64,000 bases of DNA from Kalaharituber pfeilii (Eukaryota > Ascomycota > Pezizomycetes > Pezizales > Pezizaceae), in contig WHUZ01000066.1 of NCBI GenBank assembly GCA_015179045.1, positions 62,001 through 126,000 of the forward strand. Reading direction: 5' to 3'. Each line of letters begins with the position of its first letter. Position 1 is the stretch's first letter. Below, piece after piece: positions 18,911 through 31,346 of this stretch. A program made the translations under genes and the position numbers. A model generated the notes under the pieces. The model ran no database searches. It saw nothing but the letters and a program-made list of their open reading frames with translations, and had not been told where the DNA came from.

Positions 18911-21346
18911 TAGCCTCGTCCCCAGGCGTTTGTAGAAGCCTGAGATTAGCTAATCGGGTAATCACGTGAGTGCCAAGAACTGTAAATATAATAAAAACTG
19001 TCATTTAAATATACAACCGCCTGGAGGCATTGTTGCAATTCTATCTCGAGCAAAACCATTTCGCGCCGGAGGTCGAAATCTTAATGGATTCGGAGCATGT
19101 ATTATAGAACTGTAATATTCCGTATACTTTTTTATCAAATACACTACTTCCTATGGAGAGCTTGAGGGGGTGCTGGGGGTGCCGCTCAGCTATGTAAGTC
19201 CAGTATTAAGTTCTTCTACTACCTCTGCATAGCCAATTAATTATAGGAACTTTTATCCGGAATTGTTCCTTATAGGTATAGCCTCGTTCCCTACAATTAG
19301 GTAACTAGTTAATTACTGGAGAATGGGGCTAATATAGGTGGGTAGGCAGTAACTAGTAACTGGTTAGCTACCTATAGCTAGCCAGTTAGACTAAACTTCA
19401 AGACAGAGAGAGTTGGACCTAAAAGAGTTGGACTTACTGGAATTGAAGTTAATAACTCTTAGAATAATATACAGACAGTTACTATCCACTAGGTCAAACA
19501 GACACTTGACTAGCAATGCTTATATAGCACTTATTTATATAACTATGACACCATTCCAGCTTGTCGTATATTGCTTGTCACATATACATATTTTATACTA
19601 CTCACCTCTGGATTATAATCAGAACTTTCAGAAATGATATTTTCTACTATGAGAAACTAATTCCGGATGCCAGCTATATTATATTCTGCTCTAATTTGAT
19701 TCTCAGTGCTACTATCATCTACTCCGATACTATTATACTTATTAGTAAGGCCATTACTAAGTAGTTATATAGAACTACTTAGCTCCGGAGTATAGTAAAA
19801 ATTTCAAAAATAGTATTCTTCATCATAAGGAACTCATTCCGGACGCCAGCTACACTCCGCATTAGTTTGACTCTCAGTGGAAAGTAGTACTGCTATACTC
19901 CACTGCCGCTAGTATACCACTGGGCGAAGCCATTGTCAGATAGCTGTATAGAACTACTCAGCTCCGGAGTATGATAAAACTCTCGGAAATGGTATTTCTC
20001 ATTATAAGGAACTCATTCCGGATGCCCGCTACACTCCGCATTAGTTTGACTCTCAGTGGAAAGTAGTACTCCTATACTCCACTGCCACTAGTATACCATT
20101 AGGCAAAGCTATTGCCAGATAGTTGTATAGAACTACTCAGCTCCGGAGTATAATAAAACTCTTAGAAATAATATACTTCACCATGAGAAACTCATTCCGG
20201 ACACCAGCTACACTCCGTCCGCATTAGTTTGACTCTCTAGGAAGTTGTACTGCTATACTCTACCGCTACATACCACTGGGCGAAGCCATTGTCAGATAGT
20301 TATACAGAACTACTCAGCTCCGGAGTATAATAAAACTCTCAGAAATAATATACTTTACCATGAGAAACTCATTCCGGACACCAGCTATACTCCGTCCGCA
20401 TTAGTTTGACTCTCTAGAAAGTTGTACTGCTATACTCTACCGCTATATACCACTGGGCAAGGCCATTGCCAGATAGGTGTATAGAACTACTCAGCTCCGG
20501 AGTATGATAAAACTCTTGGAAATCATATGCTTCACCATGAGGAACTCATTCCGGATGCTACCGGCAGCTACACTCTGCATTAGTTTGACTCTCAGTAGAA
20601 AGTTGTGCTGCTATACTCCACCACCATATACCACTTGGCAAGGCTATTGCCAGATAGTTGTATAAAACTACTCAGCTCCGGAGTATGATAAAACTCTTGG
20701 AAATAATATGCTTCACCATAAGAAACTGATTCCGGATACCACCCATGCAGCAACATATGCGGAAAAGATGCACAGGGATTGTATAGTATTGTTCACTCTT
20801 ATGTCTTGTATTCAATGTACAGTATGTGCTCCTAACATCCACCTATTTATAGACATGAGCTGCTAGCAAATTGTGCGAGTATTAAGGTTGCTCATTATCA
20901 CAACACGTATCCACAACTCAGATTCCTCATCACACCTTATACCATAATCTCGGTTCATAGTCTCGGTTCATAGTCTCGGTTCATGTGCATTGCATAATTT
21001 TCAACAACCCACACTCCGCATTAGTTTGATTCTCAATGTATACCTTATTGACCATGTAGAAATACTACCCACATTGGCTAATAGAATCACAATGCGTGGT
21101 ACCGGAATTGAAAAAAGACTACACTAACGTATTCGGACAAGTTGATAGTATATAGGGCGAGAGTATTTGCAGGGGGGTTGGTTCGACTTTGCAGGGGGGT
21201 TGGTTCGACTTTGCAGGGTTCGATAATTTTGGAGGGAAATACTCCAGGCGGTTGTATATTTAAATGACATATTACAGTTCTTGGCACTCACATGATCACC
21301 CGATTAGCTAATCTCAGGCTTCTACAAACGCCTTGGGACGAGGCTA
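18911..21346. mobile_element. 2.4-kb inverted-repeat element carrying a satellite array
   Basis: Long terminal inverted repeats: 18911-19026 and the reverse complement of 21242-21346 share GCCTCGTCCC..GGCGTTTGTAGAAGC, GAGATTAGCTAATCGGGT and GAGTGCCAAGAACTGTAA, with a 14-bp indel. Both ends abut TA, compatible with a TA target duplication, though TA is palindromic and weak evidence. The interior is AT-rich, without a transposase that I can recognise, and filled by tandem repeats. A 22-bp tandem repeat (TTGCAGGGGGGTTGGTTCGA, about 21167-21220) lies near the right arm. Non-autonomous; superfamily uncertain. Confidence 0.8.
19619..20745. repeat. Tandem satellite, ~177-bp unit, about 6-7 copies
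   Basis: The motif AGCTCCGGAGTAT marks unit starts at 19781, 19960, 20139, 20316, 20493 and 20684 (spacing 179, 179, 177, 177, 191). A degenerate copy precedes at about 19619. Each unit also contains CTCATTCCGGA, ATTAGTTTGACTCTC and GCCATTG.CAGATAG. The units are diverged by point changes, so the array is not brand new. Confidence 0.9.
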
Positions 21347-22093
21347 CCACGCATGCTGTGATTCATCAACTACAAGCACGATTATTAATCATATCTCCCG
21401 AGGGGCCTTGGTATCCACTATTTAAACCGAGATTATCTGGCAGCAACGTGTAATTTTCATATTCGATTTTTATTGAGTAACACTTACAATGGATGCAAAT
21501 ACATAGTTGCTGTGGAAAAATAGATTGTTAGAAGAGTAGTAGAAGAGCGATCAATTTCTTCGTAGACGGAGTACCTAAAGTACTGTACCTCCTGTGTACA
21601 AAAAGCATAAGGCTTGCTCTCTGGCGTCTGATCATGAGTTACCGAACTTCAGGATTGGCCCCTACCGACATTGACACTTCCAACACGATCTGCAAAAAGT
21701 TCGCAAGAATAAACAGCTACACCCTTCGACCTAAATTGATCGCAATGACAATAGAAAAGATATAAAACGAACTCCTAATTTGATATTAACAGAGCTCTAC
21801 GATTCTAAAATTTTAAAAACAAATATCAATGCCTTAAGCAGAAAGCGGAGGAGAGAAATTGGTGCAAGAATGTGCGCCAAGAATTCGGCGTACTTCCCTT
21901 ACCCCGCTTTTCTGGTACAGAGCGCTCGAGTCTCTACGGAGCATAATCGTTGTATCAGCGTTTGGTTACGAGACTAGTATCAACCCACATTCATTCCTAA
22001 TCAGAACATACGTGCAAGTGCCAATTATCGCAACCAGTAAATCGAGAATACGATATTCTTCCATCAATTCGGCGAATTCGCATACCTCCGCAA
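21347..22093. other. Upstream region of the NLR gene
   Basis: AT-rich, no gene recognised. A TATA-like GATATAAAAC lies at about 21757-21766, roughly 330 bp before the start codon; promoter role is inference. Confidence 0.4.
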
Positions 22094-25000
22094 ATGGATC
22101 CCATTTCCATTTCGAGTGGTGTTGCTGGTTTCGTTGCTTTAGCGATCGAGGTTGTGAAGATCCTGACAAATTACACGAGCCAGGTCAAGTCTGCCCCGCA
22201 GGATGCGCGGGACTTGCTGACAGAGATCCAAGCACTGAGTCATACCCTTGAACATCTCATCACATTTCTGAGAGGAGAGGATATCAAAGGGAATTTTGAG
22301 GAGACGTCCGCTTTGTGTGTGGTAATCGGGATTTGTAAAAGCAAGATTGAAAGTCTTCATCCAATCTTGGTCAAGTTTCAACTATCTGGGGGGAAAACGT
22401 CAGGAGGATTTAGCGATCGCTTGAAATGGCCCTTTAAGAAGCAGGATTGCATTGAGACGGTGAAGACATTGCATCGCTGCACCCAAACAATTGAATTTTC
22501 GCTGACCATTGCGAATTGGTATTCCAATTTCCTAGACAACATTATTCTTAGATCCATTACTAATTCATCACAGTGAACTCCTTTCTAAGACTTCACGCGA
22601 GGTCATGGCGGGTTTATCACAGCAAAAGCAGCAAATGGACTCCGTTATGTCGATGTTCCCCATTATCCCAGCCGAGATGACGAAAATGAGCACCACGCTT
22701 GGCGAGGTATTGACCTTCGTTTCGACACTGGACCAATTAACTATTGATATGCGTCAAATCAAGCATTGTGTAGAAAACATGAAACAGAGTATAGACGGTA
22801 TGTGGTTAGAACTTTAACCTTGCGTGGTCCTTATGCACAAACTTACTTCTTGCGCAGCTGAAAATATGGAGAAGCTTCTGGGATGGTTGTCCCCACTTGA
22901 CCCCCAGAAGAGACATCAAGATGTCAGATCTAGTCGGCTTGAAAATACCGGAACTTGGATTCTTGAGACAGAGGAGTTTAGATCTTGGGTGGACAGCGTT
23001 AAACAAACGCAAACTAGCCGGGTATTAGGCTGCTACGGGATGCCTGGGGCTGGAAAAACGGTTATCGCGTAGGTCTATCTAGTGGTCATTGGTCATAATA
23101 ATTTCCTTGATGCACGGTAGTATAGGTTCACTAACAGTTTGTAAAGTTCTGTTATTATCGACCATTTAGTATGTCTAGCTGTCCAGCAACCAAGAACAGC
23201 TACCGTATATCTCTACTGTGATTATCGAGACCAGAAGGAGCAAACCCTTCTGCACCTTGTCGGCAGTCTCGTAAGGCAGTTGATTCTGAAATTTACATCA
23301 TCCTCTCAACTTGCACCTGACGCAGTCCTAAAGAAGTTCAAATCCGCTAAAAAGTTAGGTGCAAGCTTGGAGCTTCCTGATGCTGTGACTATGCTGAAGG
23401 AGTGTTTACAAACTCTTGACCTCACTTTTATCTGCGTTGATGCAATTGATGAGATGGAAGACCAAACAAGGACACAGTTCCTAGCACTGACCAAAGAACT
23501 TTTGGGCATACTACATGTCGGTTCTTCGACTAATCGTGACATCGGCACAGTACGATTATTGTTCACCGGGCGCCCACATGTCAAAGACCATGTGGGCCGA
23601 AGTCTTGGGAAGCAATTGGAGTTCTTAGAGATTGCAGCCAAGGAGGTTGATATCCGGAGATACCTCATGCACAAGATTGACAGTGATCCGTGGCTAGATA
23701 ATACTAGCATGAATAGCACTTTAAAGGAGGAAATATTAGATGTATTACTGAAGAACTCTCAGGGAATGTATGTTTTAAAACTGCTATCCACGTCCTGCTC
23801 ATATTAATGGTTTTTGTCTATCAGGTTTCTACTGCCTGTATTGCAAATGGCTATGATCTTACAGAAACGGACGATATCCAAGAGGCGATCTGCACTTCGC
23901 AATCTACCCAGTGACCTTCACGCCGCCTACGAGGTGACTATTGTCAGGATTCAACAGTCACCGAGCCGAGCTGAACTAGGTATGAAAGCGCTCATGTGGA
24001 CATGCCTAGCCGAACGACCGCTACAAGTGATAGAGCTCCGCCATGCTCTAGCTGTAGAGGACGAACATACATCGCTGGATGAGGACAATATTCCTTCTGA
24101 AAAGACGTTCCTTGACTGCTGCTGTGGCTTAGTTATTGTCGACGATGAGACATCCACTGTGCGTCTAGTGCACTATACACTCCAGGAGTATTTTAGGTCA
24201 TGCCACGAAAAACACTTTCCAGCCGGCCACATTTCTATTGCTAGGACATGTTTAACATATCTGAATTTCAGTGCTCTAGCTGCTCCATGTTCCTCAATCT
24301 CAGATCTTGGTCGACTGAAATCGGAATTCGGGTTACTGAGCTATGCGGCGTGTCTGTGGGGCCACCACGCGAGAAAGCAATGCGATGAATTGGTCCGTGC
24401 CCTAGGCCTCAAGCTGTTTCGACATGATAGTGCCACAGGAGTTCGTGTATTGAGGGAATCCCTAGAGTCTCGGTACCCGTCTTCGAGATTTTACCCTCCG
24501 CCTTGGATTGATAGTATCAAGTTTTGTGGGATCCATGCAGCTGCTTATTTTGGAAACGAGTGTATTCTACGCGTGTTGCTAGGAGATCCAGACGTAAAGT
24601 CAAATATCGAATGCGACGGGGGTTATACGCCGCTGATGTACGCTGCGATTGGAGGCCATGAGGCTGTAGCCAGCTTCCTGCTTGAGCGAGCTGATGTCGA
24701 TGTAAACGCGATCGGTTTTGGCGGCCAGACTGCGCTTTCATACGCCGCCAGGGGAGGCCATAAGGCAGTAGTGCGCTTGCTGCTTGAGCAAGCTGATGTA
24801 GATGTAAACACGAGAGGTTCCCGCGGCCAGACTGCGCTTTCATACGCCGCCAGGGGAGGCCATAAGGCAGTAGTGCGCTTACTGCTTGAGCGAGCTGATG
24901 TCGACATAAACGCGCAGGATACACGGGAGAGGACTCCTCTTTCATACGCCGCCGAGGAAGGCCATGAGGCAGTAGTGCGCTTGCTGCTCGAGCGAGCTGA

Positions 25001-26948
25001 TGTCGATGTAAACGCGAGAGGTTCCGCGCTTTCATATGCCGCCAAGGGAGGCAATGAGGCAATAGTGCGCTTGCTGCTTGAGCGAGCTGATGTCGATGTA
25101 AATGTGAGAGGTTCCGGCGCCACTGCGCTTTCATATGCCGCCAAGGGAGGCCATGAGGCAATAGTGCGCTTGCTGCTTGAGCGAGCTGATGTTGATATAA
25201 ACGCGCAGGATTCACGGGAGAGGACTCCTCTTTCATACGCCGCCATGGAAGGCCATGAGGCAATAGTGCGGTTGCTGCTTGAGCGAGCTGATGTCGATGT
25301 AAATGTGCCGGATACACTGGAGAGGACTCCTCTTTCATACGCCGCCGCGGAAAGCCATGAGGCAGTAGTGCGGTTGCTGCTTGAGCGAGCTGATGTCGAT
25401 GTAAACGCGCAGGATTCATGGGAGAGGACTCCTCTTTCATACGCCGCCATGGGAGGCCATGAGGCAATAGTGCGGTTGCTGCTTGAGCGAGCTGATGTCG
25501 ATGAAAATGCATGCAGTACGAATGGCCACACTCCGCTTGCATTCGCCACCATAAGGGGCCATGAGGCAGTAGTGCGCTTGCTGCTTGATCAAGCTGATGT
25601 AGATGTAAACACGAGAGGTTCCGGCGGCCAGACTTTGCTTTCACATGCCGCCCAGGGAGGCCATGAGGCAATAGTGCGGTTGCTGCTTGAGCGAGCTGAT
25701 GTCGATGTAAATGTGCCGGATACATCGAAAAGGACTCCTCTTACATACGCCGCCGCGGGAAGCCATGAGGCAATAGTGCGGTTGCTGCTTGAGCGAGCTG
25801 ATGTCGATGTAAACGCGAGCGGTTTACCTACCCAGACTGTGCTTTCAGATGCCGCCATGAGAGGTCATGACGCAATAGTGCGGTTGCTGCTTGAGCGAGC
25901 TGATGTCGATGTAAACGCGAGAAATTACTGCGGCACTGCGCTTTCATATGCCGCCAGCGGAGGCCATGAGGCAGTAGTGCGCTTGCTGCTTGAGCGAGCT
26001 GATGTCGATGTAAACGCGAGAGATCTCTTCGACCGGACTGCGATTTCAGACGCCGCCAAGGGAGGCCATGAGGCAATAGTGCGCTTGCTGCTCGAGCGAG
26101 CTGATGTCGACATAAACGCGCAGGATTCACGGAAGAGGACTCCTCTTTCATACGCCGCCAAGGGAGGCCATGAGGCAATAGTGCGGTTGCTGCTTGAGCG
26201 AGCTGATGTCGACATAAATGCGCAGGATACATCGAAGAGGACTCCCCTTTCATACGCCGCCGAGGGAGGCATTGAGGCAGTAGTGCGCTTGCTGCTTCAG
26301 CGGGCTGATGTCGATGTAAACGCGAGAAGTTCCGTCGGCTGGACTGCGCTTTCATATGCCGCCAAGGGAGGCCATGACGCAGTAGTGCGCTTGCTGCTTG
26401 AGTGGGCTGATATCGATGTAAACGCGAGAAATCACTACGACCAGACTGCGCTGTTAAATGCCGCCGAGGGAGGCCATGAGGCAGTAGTGCGCTTGCTGCT
26501 TGAGCGGGCTGATATCGATGTAAACGCGAGAAATCACTACGACCAGACTGCGCTGTCAAAAGCCGCCAAGGGAGGCCATGAGGCAATAGTGCGCTTGCTG
26601 CTTCAGCGGGCTGATGTCGATGTAAACGCGAGAGGTCGCTACGACCAGACTGCGCTTTCATATGCCGCCGAGGGAGGCCATGAGGCAGTAGTGCGCGTGC
26701 TGCTTGAGCGAGCTGATGTCGATGTAAACTCGAGAGACCGTAGGGGCTGGACTGCGCTTTCACATGCCGCCTGGGAAGGCCATGAGGAAATAGTGCGCTT
26801 GCTTCTTGAACGTGCTGATGTGGACGTGTATAGCACGGATCTCGAGGGCAAAACTCCGCTTGCACACGCTCTTGAGCAAGGCCATCACTCTGTATTACGG
26901 TTGCTTGCTGTACGAGCAGACGTGGATGTAACGTCACCCGGGGAATAG
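22094..26948 (+). CDS. NOD-like receptor: HeLo-like N-domain, NACHT, ~24 ankyrin repeats
   Basis: Five exons join in frame: 22094-22518, 22574-22797, 22858-23068, 23147-23767, 23825-26948 (4605 nt, 1534 residues plus stop). Introns are 55, 60, 78 and 57 bp with GT-AG ends, and a CTAAC branch-like motif in the third. The N-terminus MDPISISSGVAGFVALAIEV matches the HeLo-like/STAND N-domain style. Walker A GMPGAGKT is at residues 277-284 and Walker B-like FICVDAIDE at about 381-389. The fourth junction gives QGMFLLPVLQM, typical after NACHT. From about residue 733, 34-residue ankyrin repeats (LLLERADVDVNA) run to the end. Fungal proteins of this build act in non-self recognition and programmed cell death; ligand and partner here are unknown. 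Near-identical repeats suggest rapid repeat turnover. Start chosen as the first ATG of the conserved N-domain. Confidence 0.93.
22519..22573 (+). other. NLR intron 1
   Basis: GTATTC...CACAG. Splicing completes a Cys codon (AAT TG|T GAA) and restores the frame; unspliced reading stops in the intron. Confidence 0.85.
22798..22857 (+). other. NLR intron 2
   Basis: GTATGT...GCGCAG, joins GAC G|CT GAA. Confidence 0.88.
23069..23146 (+). other. NLR intron 3
   Basis: GTAGGT...GTAAAG with CACTAAC at 23129-23135; it lies right after the Walker A codons and joins GC|T. Confidence 0.85.
23768..23824 (+). other. NLR intron 4
   Basis: GTATGT...TATCAG; joins AT|G to give QGMFLLPV. Confidence 0.88.
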
Positions 26949-29271
26949 GAGAGAACGTCGGTCCCACAGGTAGGTAGTCGAACAGGGGATGGTCCTATAT
27001 AGTTTTCAACCTTCCTGCTCATGGTATGGAATGATACACATCGGCGGGCATATATGCAGGAAAGTATAGGGAACATTCACCCGGGGGGGGGTCTGGTATA
27101 AGGTTTCCGTTTGCATAATTCAGAGTTAAGATGTTGTTTCGTTCTTTGTATGCCTTTTCTGTATCTGTTTTGCTTTGTGGATTATCCTGGCAACTCAAAT
27201 TGCCAATCACTGTCTTTCATGCCTTGTTTCATTCCATGCTGAAATGTCGCAATATGTTTTCTTCAGCATAACAATAGTTTGGTTCACTCCTAGCTCACGG
27301 TACACTCTCTGATAGTCAATTGATAAAATTGCAAGTTGACACTTACCAAATCCTGGGCCTAACTGCTGTACTCGGACTGATGGTAGGGGGATGAACGTAG
27401 TCAGTGTCTTAGTGAATCAAAGGATGTTAGCAAAGTTTAAGATTAGAGGGATATAAAAAGCGCTACGGTACCTTCGGTATCATTTCTCACAGGACACGTG
27501 AGAGACTGCTCATGTACACATCGAATACAAAGGCGTATTTATGCCGGGGTTGAGTTCGTGTAAGGTGGCCAGGTTATGCGCCCTTCCAGGTCACAATTGT
27601 TACAACATGTCATTCCATACAGTACAGCGTAAGGTGTAGAGGTCTGCCAAGCACAGCGCACACCAAAGGTCTGTCCCCGCTAGCACGAACTCCCGCGACG
27701 CCTTCGCTTCCATACGAGGGCGCCTCATCCCCATCGCAGTACAACTGCCCTCTTCACTCGGGTTCCGGGGATTGACTCTAAAGTGATCTAGGTGAGTGCT
27801 GTACCATCATCCCTGGCATCCTCAGGAACTAACTTTCGTGTTTACGTCCATTACGACCCTGTCACGACCCACCAGTACCGCAGCAGGCACTTTACGGTAT
27901 CTCTTCTATCCTTCCAACCGCCATATCCCTTCCTTGCACCCAGCATTGGCTTGCGGTCGCCCTGAGCATCGCAATTGGTGTGGCCAAGCCCATAGGCGCC
28001 GGGAAAGATCTGCGACGTAGCCCTGGGACCCACATGCCTGCATTCTCGCAGATAGTCATGGAAGCCTGTTTCTGGTCGAACATGGAGGGGAAAGGCGTAC
28101 AAAGGTGTCCTCAGCAGTTGAGGGATATCTGTGAGCGCGGTTTATTGTGTCGCGGAAACACATGAAGTCTGGGCGCGTTGCGGAAGGTCGTTGTTGATCT
28201 TGTTTCCCGAAAGTAACTATGTCACTTTGGGCGACTTGGAGCTGAAAGTGAGCGAGTACGAGTCTTAAGAAGCGCTGGTGAGTGGAATCTGAATATTGAA
28301 TTGTCTTTCTAAGGAGCAGCTGCGGGAGGGTCGTAAATAGACACAATCAGGGTGTGAACTGACCATTGAGCGTTGACGGAAAGAAGACAGGGGATTCCGG
28401 GCAGCAATTACAGGGAATACAAAGAAAACGCTTCAAAGAAATAAAAGGGAAGATTTCCGGTAAAACAACGCTGGCTAAGGAAATCGACAAGAACCGCAAT
28501 TCAGGCCGTATATTCCAACAGACGGGATGTCAGGGCGTTCGCGACCGGCTGGTAACATTCACCTGTTGACTGACCTGTAGTGTTGCTAGTGATGCCAGAG
28601 GAGCAGATGAATGACTCAGCACACCGATTATTTATTGAGATTGCGGGCAGACAGTCGTGGGAAGCTTGAACTCCCCTCATTCCTACTCACCTGTTCACCG
28701 TGTCTGCTATACCGCGACTTTCTCGCCACCCTAGCCCTCATCGCTTCGCCTGGGTCGGATGTTGCTTCTGCCTTTTGCTTCCGCCTTTTGCTCCCCCCCC
28801 TTCGTCCTCCTCCTCCTCCACCCCGCCACCTCTAATGCATTCGATCTGGATGTGAGAACAAATATAGAGCAGCTGCCCCTCATATATATTTGGATCCGGT
28901 CCACCAGAAAATTGTATCGAGGCTAAACCGGCGCAGTACGGAGCGAAGGGTGAAATGGGAACGAACTCGGCAACTGGGAGCTAGGGAAGGATAAGAAAGG
29001 GCGGATCAAGTCGATGATCATGGACCGGAGGTCCCGAAACTTCAGTCCCCCACGGATGAAAAAAGGTCGAGGTGAGTCTTTCACAAATGAGTTTGTCCGG
29101 CTTTATTCGACTTTTGCTATCGAAACTAGGCGACAAATTTGGACTCTAAGAAAGCTTTCGATCGCCAGACGAATACCAAATACTAGCTAAGCACTTTCGA
29201 ATAACTCAATACTACAAGCCTCATAAGGCAACATACTCTTGAATGGATGCTCAAACCTGGTCCGGTTTGAC
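26949..29271. other. Duplicated non-coding DNA, copy 2
   Basis: Matches 2216-3235 and 8848-10751. It holds the empty sites of the Copia element (near 27943) and of the ORF1-only element (near 28259-28273). No gene seen. Confidence 0.6.
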
Positions 29272-29279
29272 ACAGCCTC

Positions 29280-29570
29280 TAGTGAGCGGCACGAGCTAGC
29301 TCGAGCCTAGATTGATTATATACATAATATTGACAAACTAAACTAAACTAAGCTAAATTTTCATCTTTCTCACTACTATCAGCTAAATTGTGCATTTCGA
29401 AGTTGTTGGTAGGTCAGAATGAGCTCCAAGTCTCTAATTATTACTATATTAGGTATTTACAGTTTATGAAACCTTGCACTGGCTAAGCATTTTAGCGAGC
29501 TGGCAAGAAAAACACTAGCATGATCTTGGCTCGTTTGAGCTCGAGCTGGCTCGGCTCGTGCCGCTCACTA
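29280..29570. mobile_element. hAT-like MITE, 291 bp
   Basis: Perfect 17-bp terminal inverted repeats TAGTGAGCGGCACGAGC / GCTCGTGCCGCTCACTA with further imperfect pairing (CTCGAGC blocks), and an 8-bp duplication ACAGCCTC (29272-29279, 29571-29578). Copy 1 has one intact ACAGCCTC at 10752-10759. An 8-bp duplication and TAG...CTA ends fit the hAT superfamily. No coding capacity. Confidence 0.92.
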
Positions 29571-30698
29571 ACAGCCTCCCACCGTTTTCAAACCGTCAAA
29601 TAGGTTGGAAGTAAATCCCATTCCTTATTTTTGGTTTACGAATATGCCACTGACGAAAACTGGAAATCCTCGTTGCAAATGCAACAAAGAAAAAAAAAAG
29701 AAAAAATGCAATCTTCAATCTATACCGATTCCCTGTTGGTGGCTAAGAAATCCTGGATTCCCCAATGGAAGCCATCCAGATGACGAAAGAAAGGTCCGAC
29801 AAAGTTACTAACACTGGAGCAGAGGTTTACTGGCCCAGGTACATATACCATGGCAGAGATAGATGCCAGAGTAGATGGTATCCATAAACCTAAGACAGAC
29901 ATCACAAATCTGAATTCGTTTCACCTTTACACTTTGTCTCCGGAAATGCAGATATGGGTGTTCAGGGTGGGCCGGAAAAATCGGCTCTACGGTTAGCTTT
30001 CAGTTTTCCAATCTCCGGACGCAGGTCATTGGAACGGCAATGCGAAATAAATAAACCTATAAGTTTGGATCTGAGTACTTAGCTTCTCTTCGTCAACCAC
30101 AAAAAGAACGATAAAATTGCCGCACTCGGAAAGAGACAAAGTGCGAAGAGGGCTCATGTTCTGCATGACCGGCATGGAATTGTAAAGTTATATCACCGGG
30201 TGAAGGGGAGAAATTTGCGGGTAATGTGGTGCATTTCAAGTGGATGGAGGGAATGAAATGTGAATGAATTCCGCAAAGTGGAGCAGAGTGTGTGACCGAA
30301 GTGGGGTTCTGACTCACGAACATAGGTGGATAGAAATAGTTTACTTGAGCCTTTCTCACGGAGTATATGGAACAACCACATTCACTATTGATGGAATTAA
30401 ACGCGACCTCCATGCTACACAGATTCGTTACCCGAAGGATGGGCAGGTTAGCAGTCACCGGTGCTCCATGTTGCTGCAATGACAATCGTGCTCATATCCC
30501 AACTACATTTAGAGTAGGTGTTACCCTGAGGCCGACAGCACCCCTCACCCGAACACAATTTAACCGTTTCTCTAAGCAACCCTTCCACCACATTGCCACA
30601 ATGCGACAACATCAAGGCTTTCGATATCCCCTTCCACCACCCCTCTTTCCCTGTCCGGACTTTCTACCTTCTTCGGCTCAGCCTCACGCCTGCTTCTC
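29571..30698. other. Duplicated non-coding DNA, copy 2
   Basis: Matches 10752-11916, without the 33-bp insertion of copy 1. No gene seen. Confidence 0.55.
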
Positions 30699-30724
30699 TC
30701 CTCCCCCTCATTAACGGAAGGGCA

Positions 30725-30782
30725 CCTCGCTATAGCCCAGAGGGCGGCATGCGAGTAATGATATAAAAAAAAAAAAAAAAAA
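30725..30782 (+). mobile_element. 58-bp tail-only retro-insertion
   Basis: Consists of CCTCGCTATAGCCCAGAGGG, CGGCATGCGAGTAATGATAT and about 18 A. Flanked by AACGGAAGGGCA at 30713-30724 and 30783-30794. Confidence 0.9.
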
Positions 30783-30794
30783 AACGGAAGGGCA

Positions 30795-31299
30795 AAGCGG
30801 CGTCCATCACCGACCCGTACGCCCTCAAGCGACAACTCGACGACAAAGAGGCAAGGAAAATCGCCACAGCGCCTGCGGTCATCCAAGACAGCCACGCCGC
30901 ACCAGTCGTCAAAACACCCCCCCGAGCCCACTTCCGGCCCCCCCATATCCGCGACAAAAGAAGCGACGAGAAAAGAGTGCAGGATCCCCTCCCCCAAAAC
31001 CAGCCAAGCCCATCCCCGCCACCAACACCTCAAGGAACGGAATAGTGGTCCACGGTGTAGCCCTAAGGAAGAATTTAGGGAACGTCCAAAGATGGCTGGA
31101 ATCCGCCAACAAAGACCTGGGAAAAATAACTGGGATCCGGTGGTTGAGGAAAAAGGAGATTCTTGTAGACGAGGGGAAGCTCACCAGCTCGGTGGTAGTG
31201 TACCTCGAGGAACGGATCGAACCAACACTGGGCAGAGTGAGACTGGGAGGGAAATGGTTAAAGTCGAGCGAGTATGAATGGGACAGGGGACGGACTTGA
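30795..31299 (+). pseudogene. LINE ORF1 (gag-like) of the ORF1-only element
   Basis: The conserved frame ends at 31299 and contains GIVVHGVALRKNLGNVQRWL and IRWLRKKEILVDEG, preceded by a Pro/Lys/Arg-rich stretch that stays open upstream. The same order (Pro-rich, basic, GIVVHG.ALRK.LGNV, IRWLRKK, VRLGG.WL) occurs at 61090-61754. No downstream RT. No convincing start codon; likely 5' truncated. Confidence 0.7.
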
Positions 31300-31346
31300 A
31301 CCTTTTCTTCTCATCAACCCGCACCATGCATGAGCAACCCGGGCAA

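Noticed and set aside
18880..19004. N-terminal extension of the LINE endonuclease frame up to 19004
   Set aside because: These bases belong to the left inverted repeat of the neighbouring element, recurring inverted at 21242-21346; the fused frame is accidental.
19781..20745. CRISPR-like array
   Set aside because: Units of ~177 bp in direct tandem without short repeat/spacer structure, in a eukaryotic context: satellite DNA.
24517..26967. Long antisense frames (up to ~400 residues) opposite the ankyrin repeats
   Set aside because: The 102-bp repeat period is a multiple of three, so one stop-free unit gives long frames on all compatible frames and on the other strand; no domain is recognisable.
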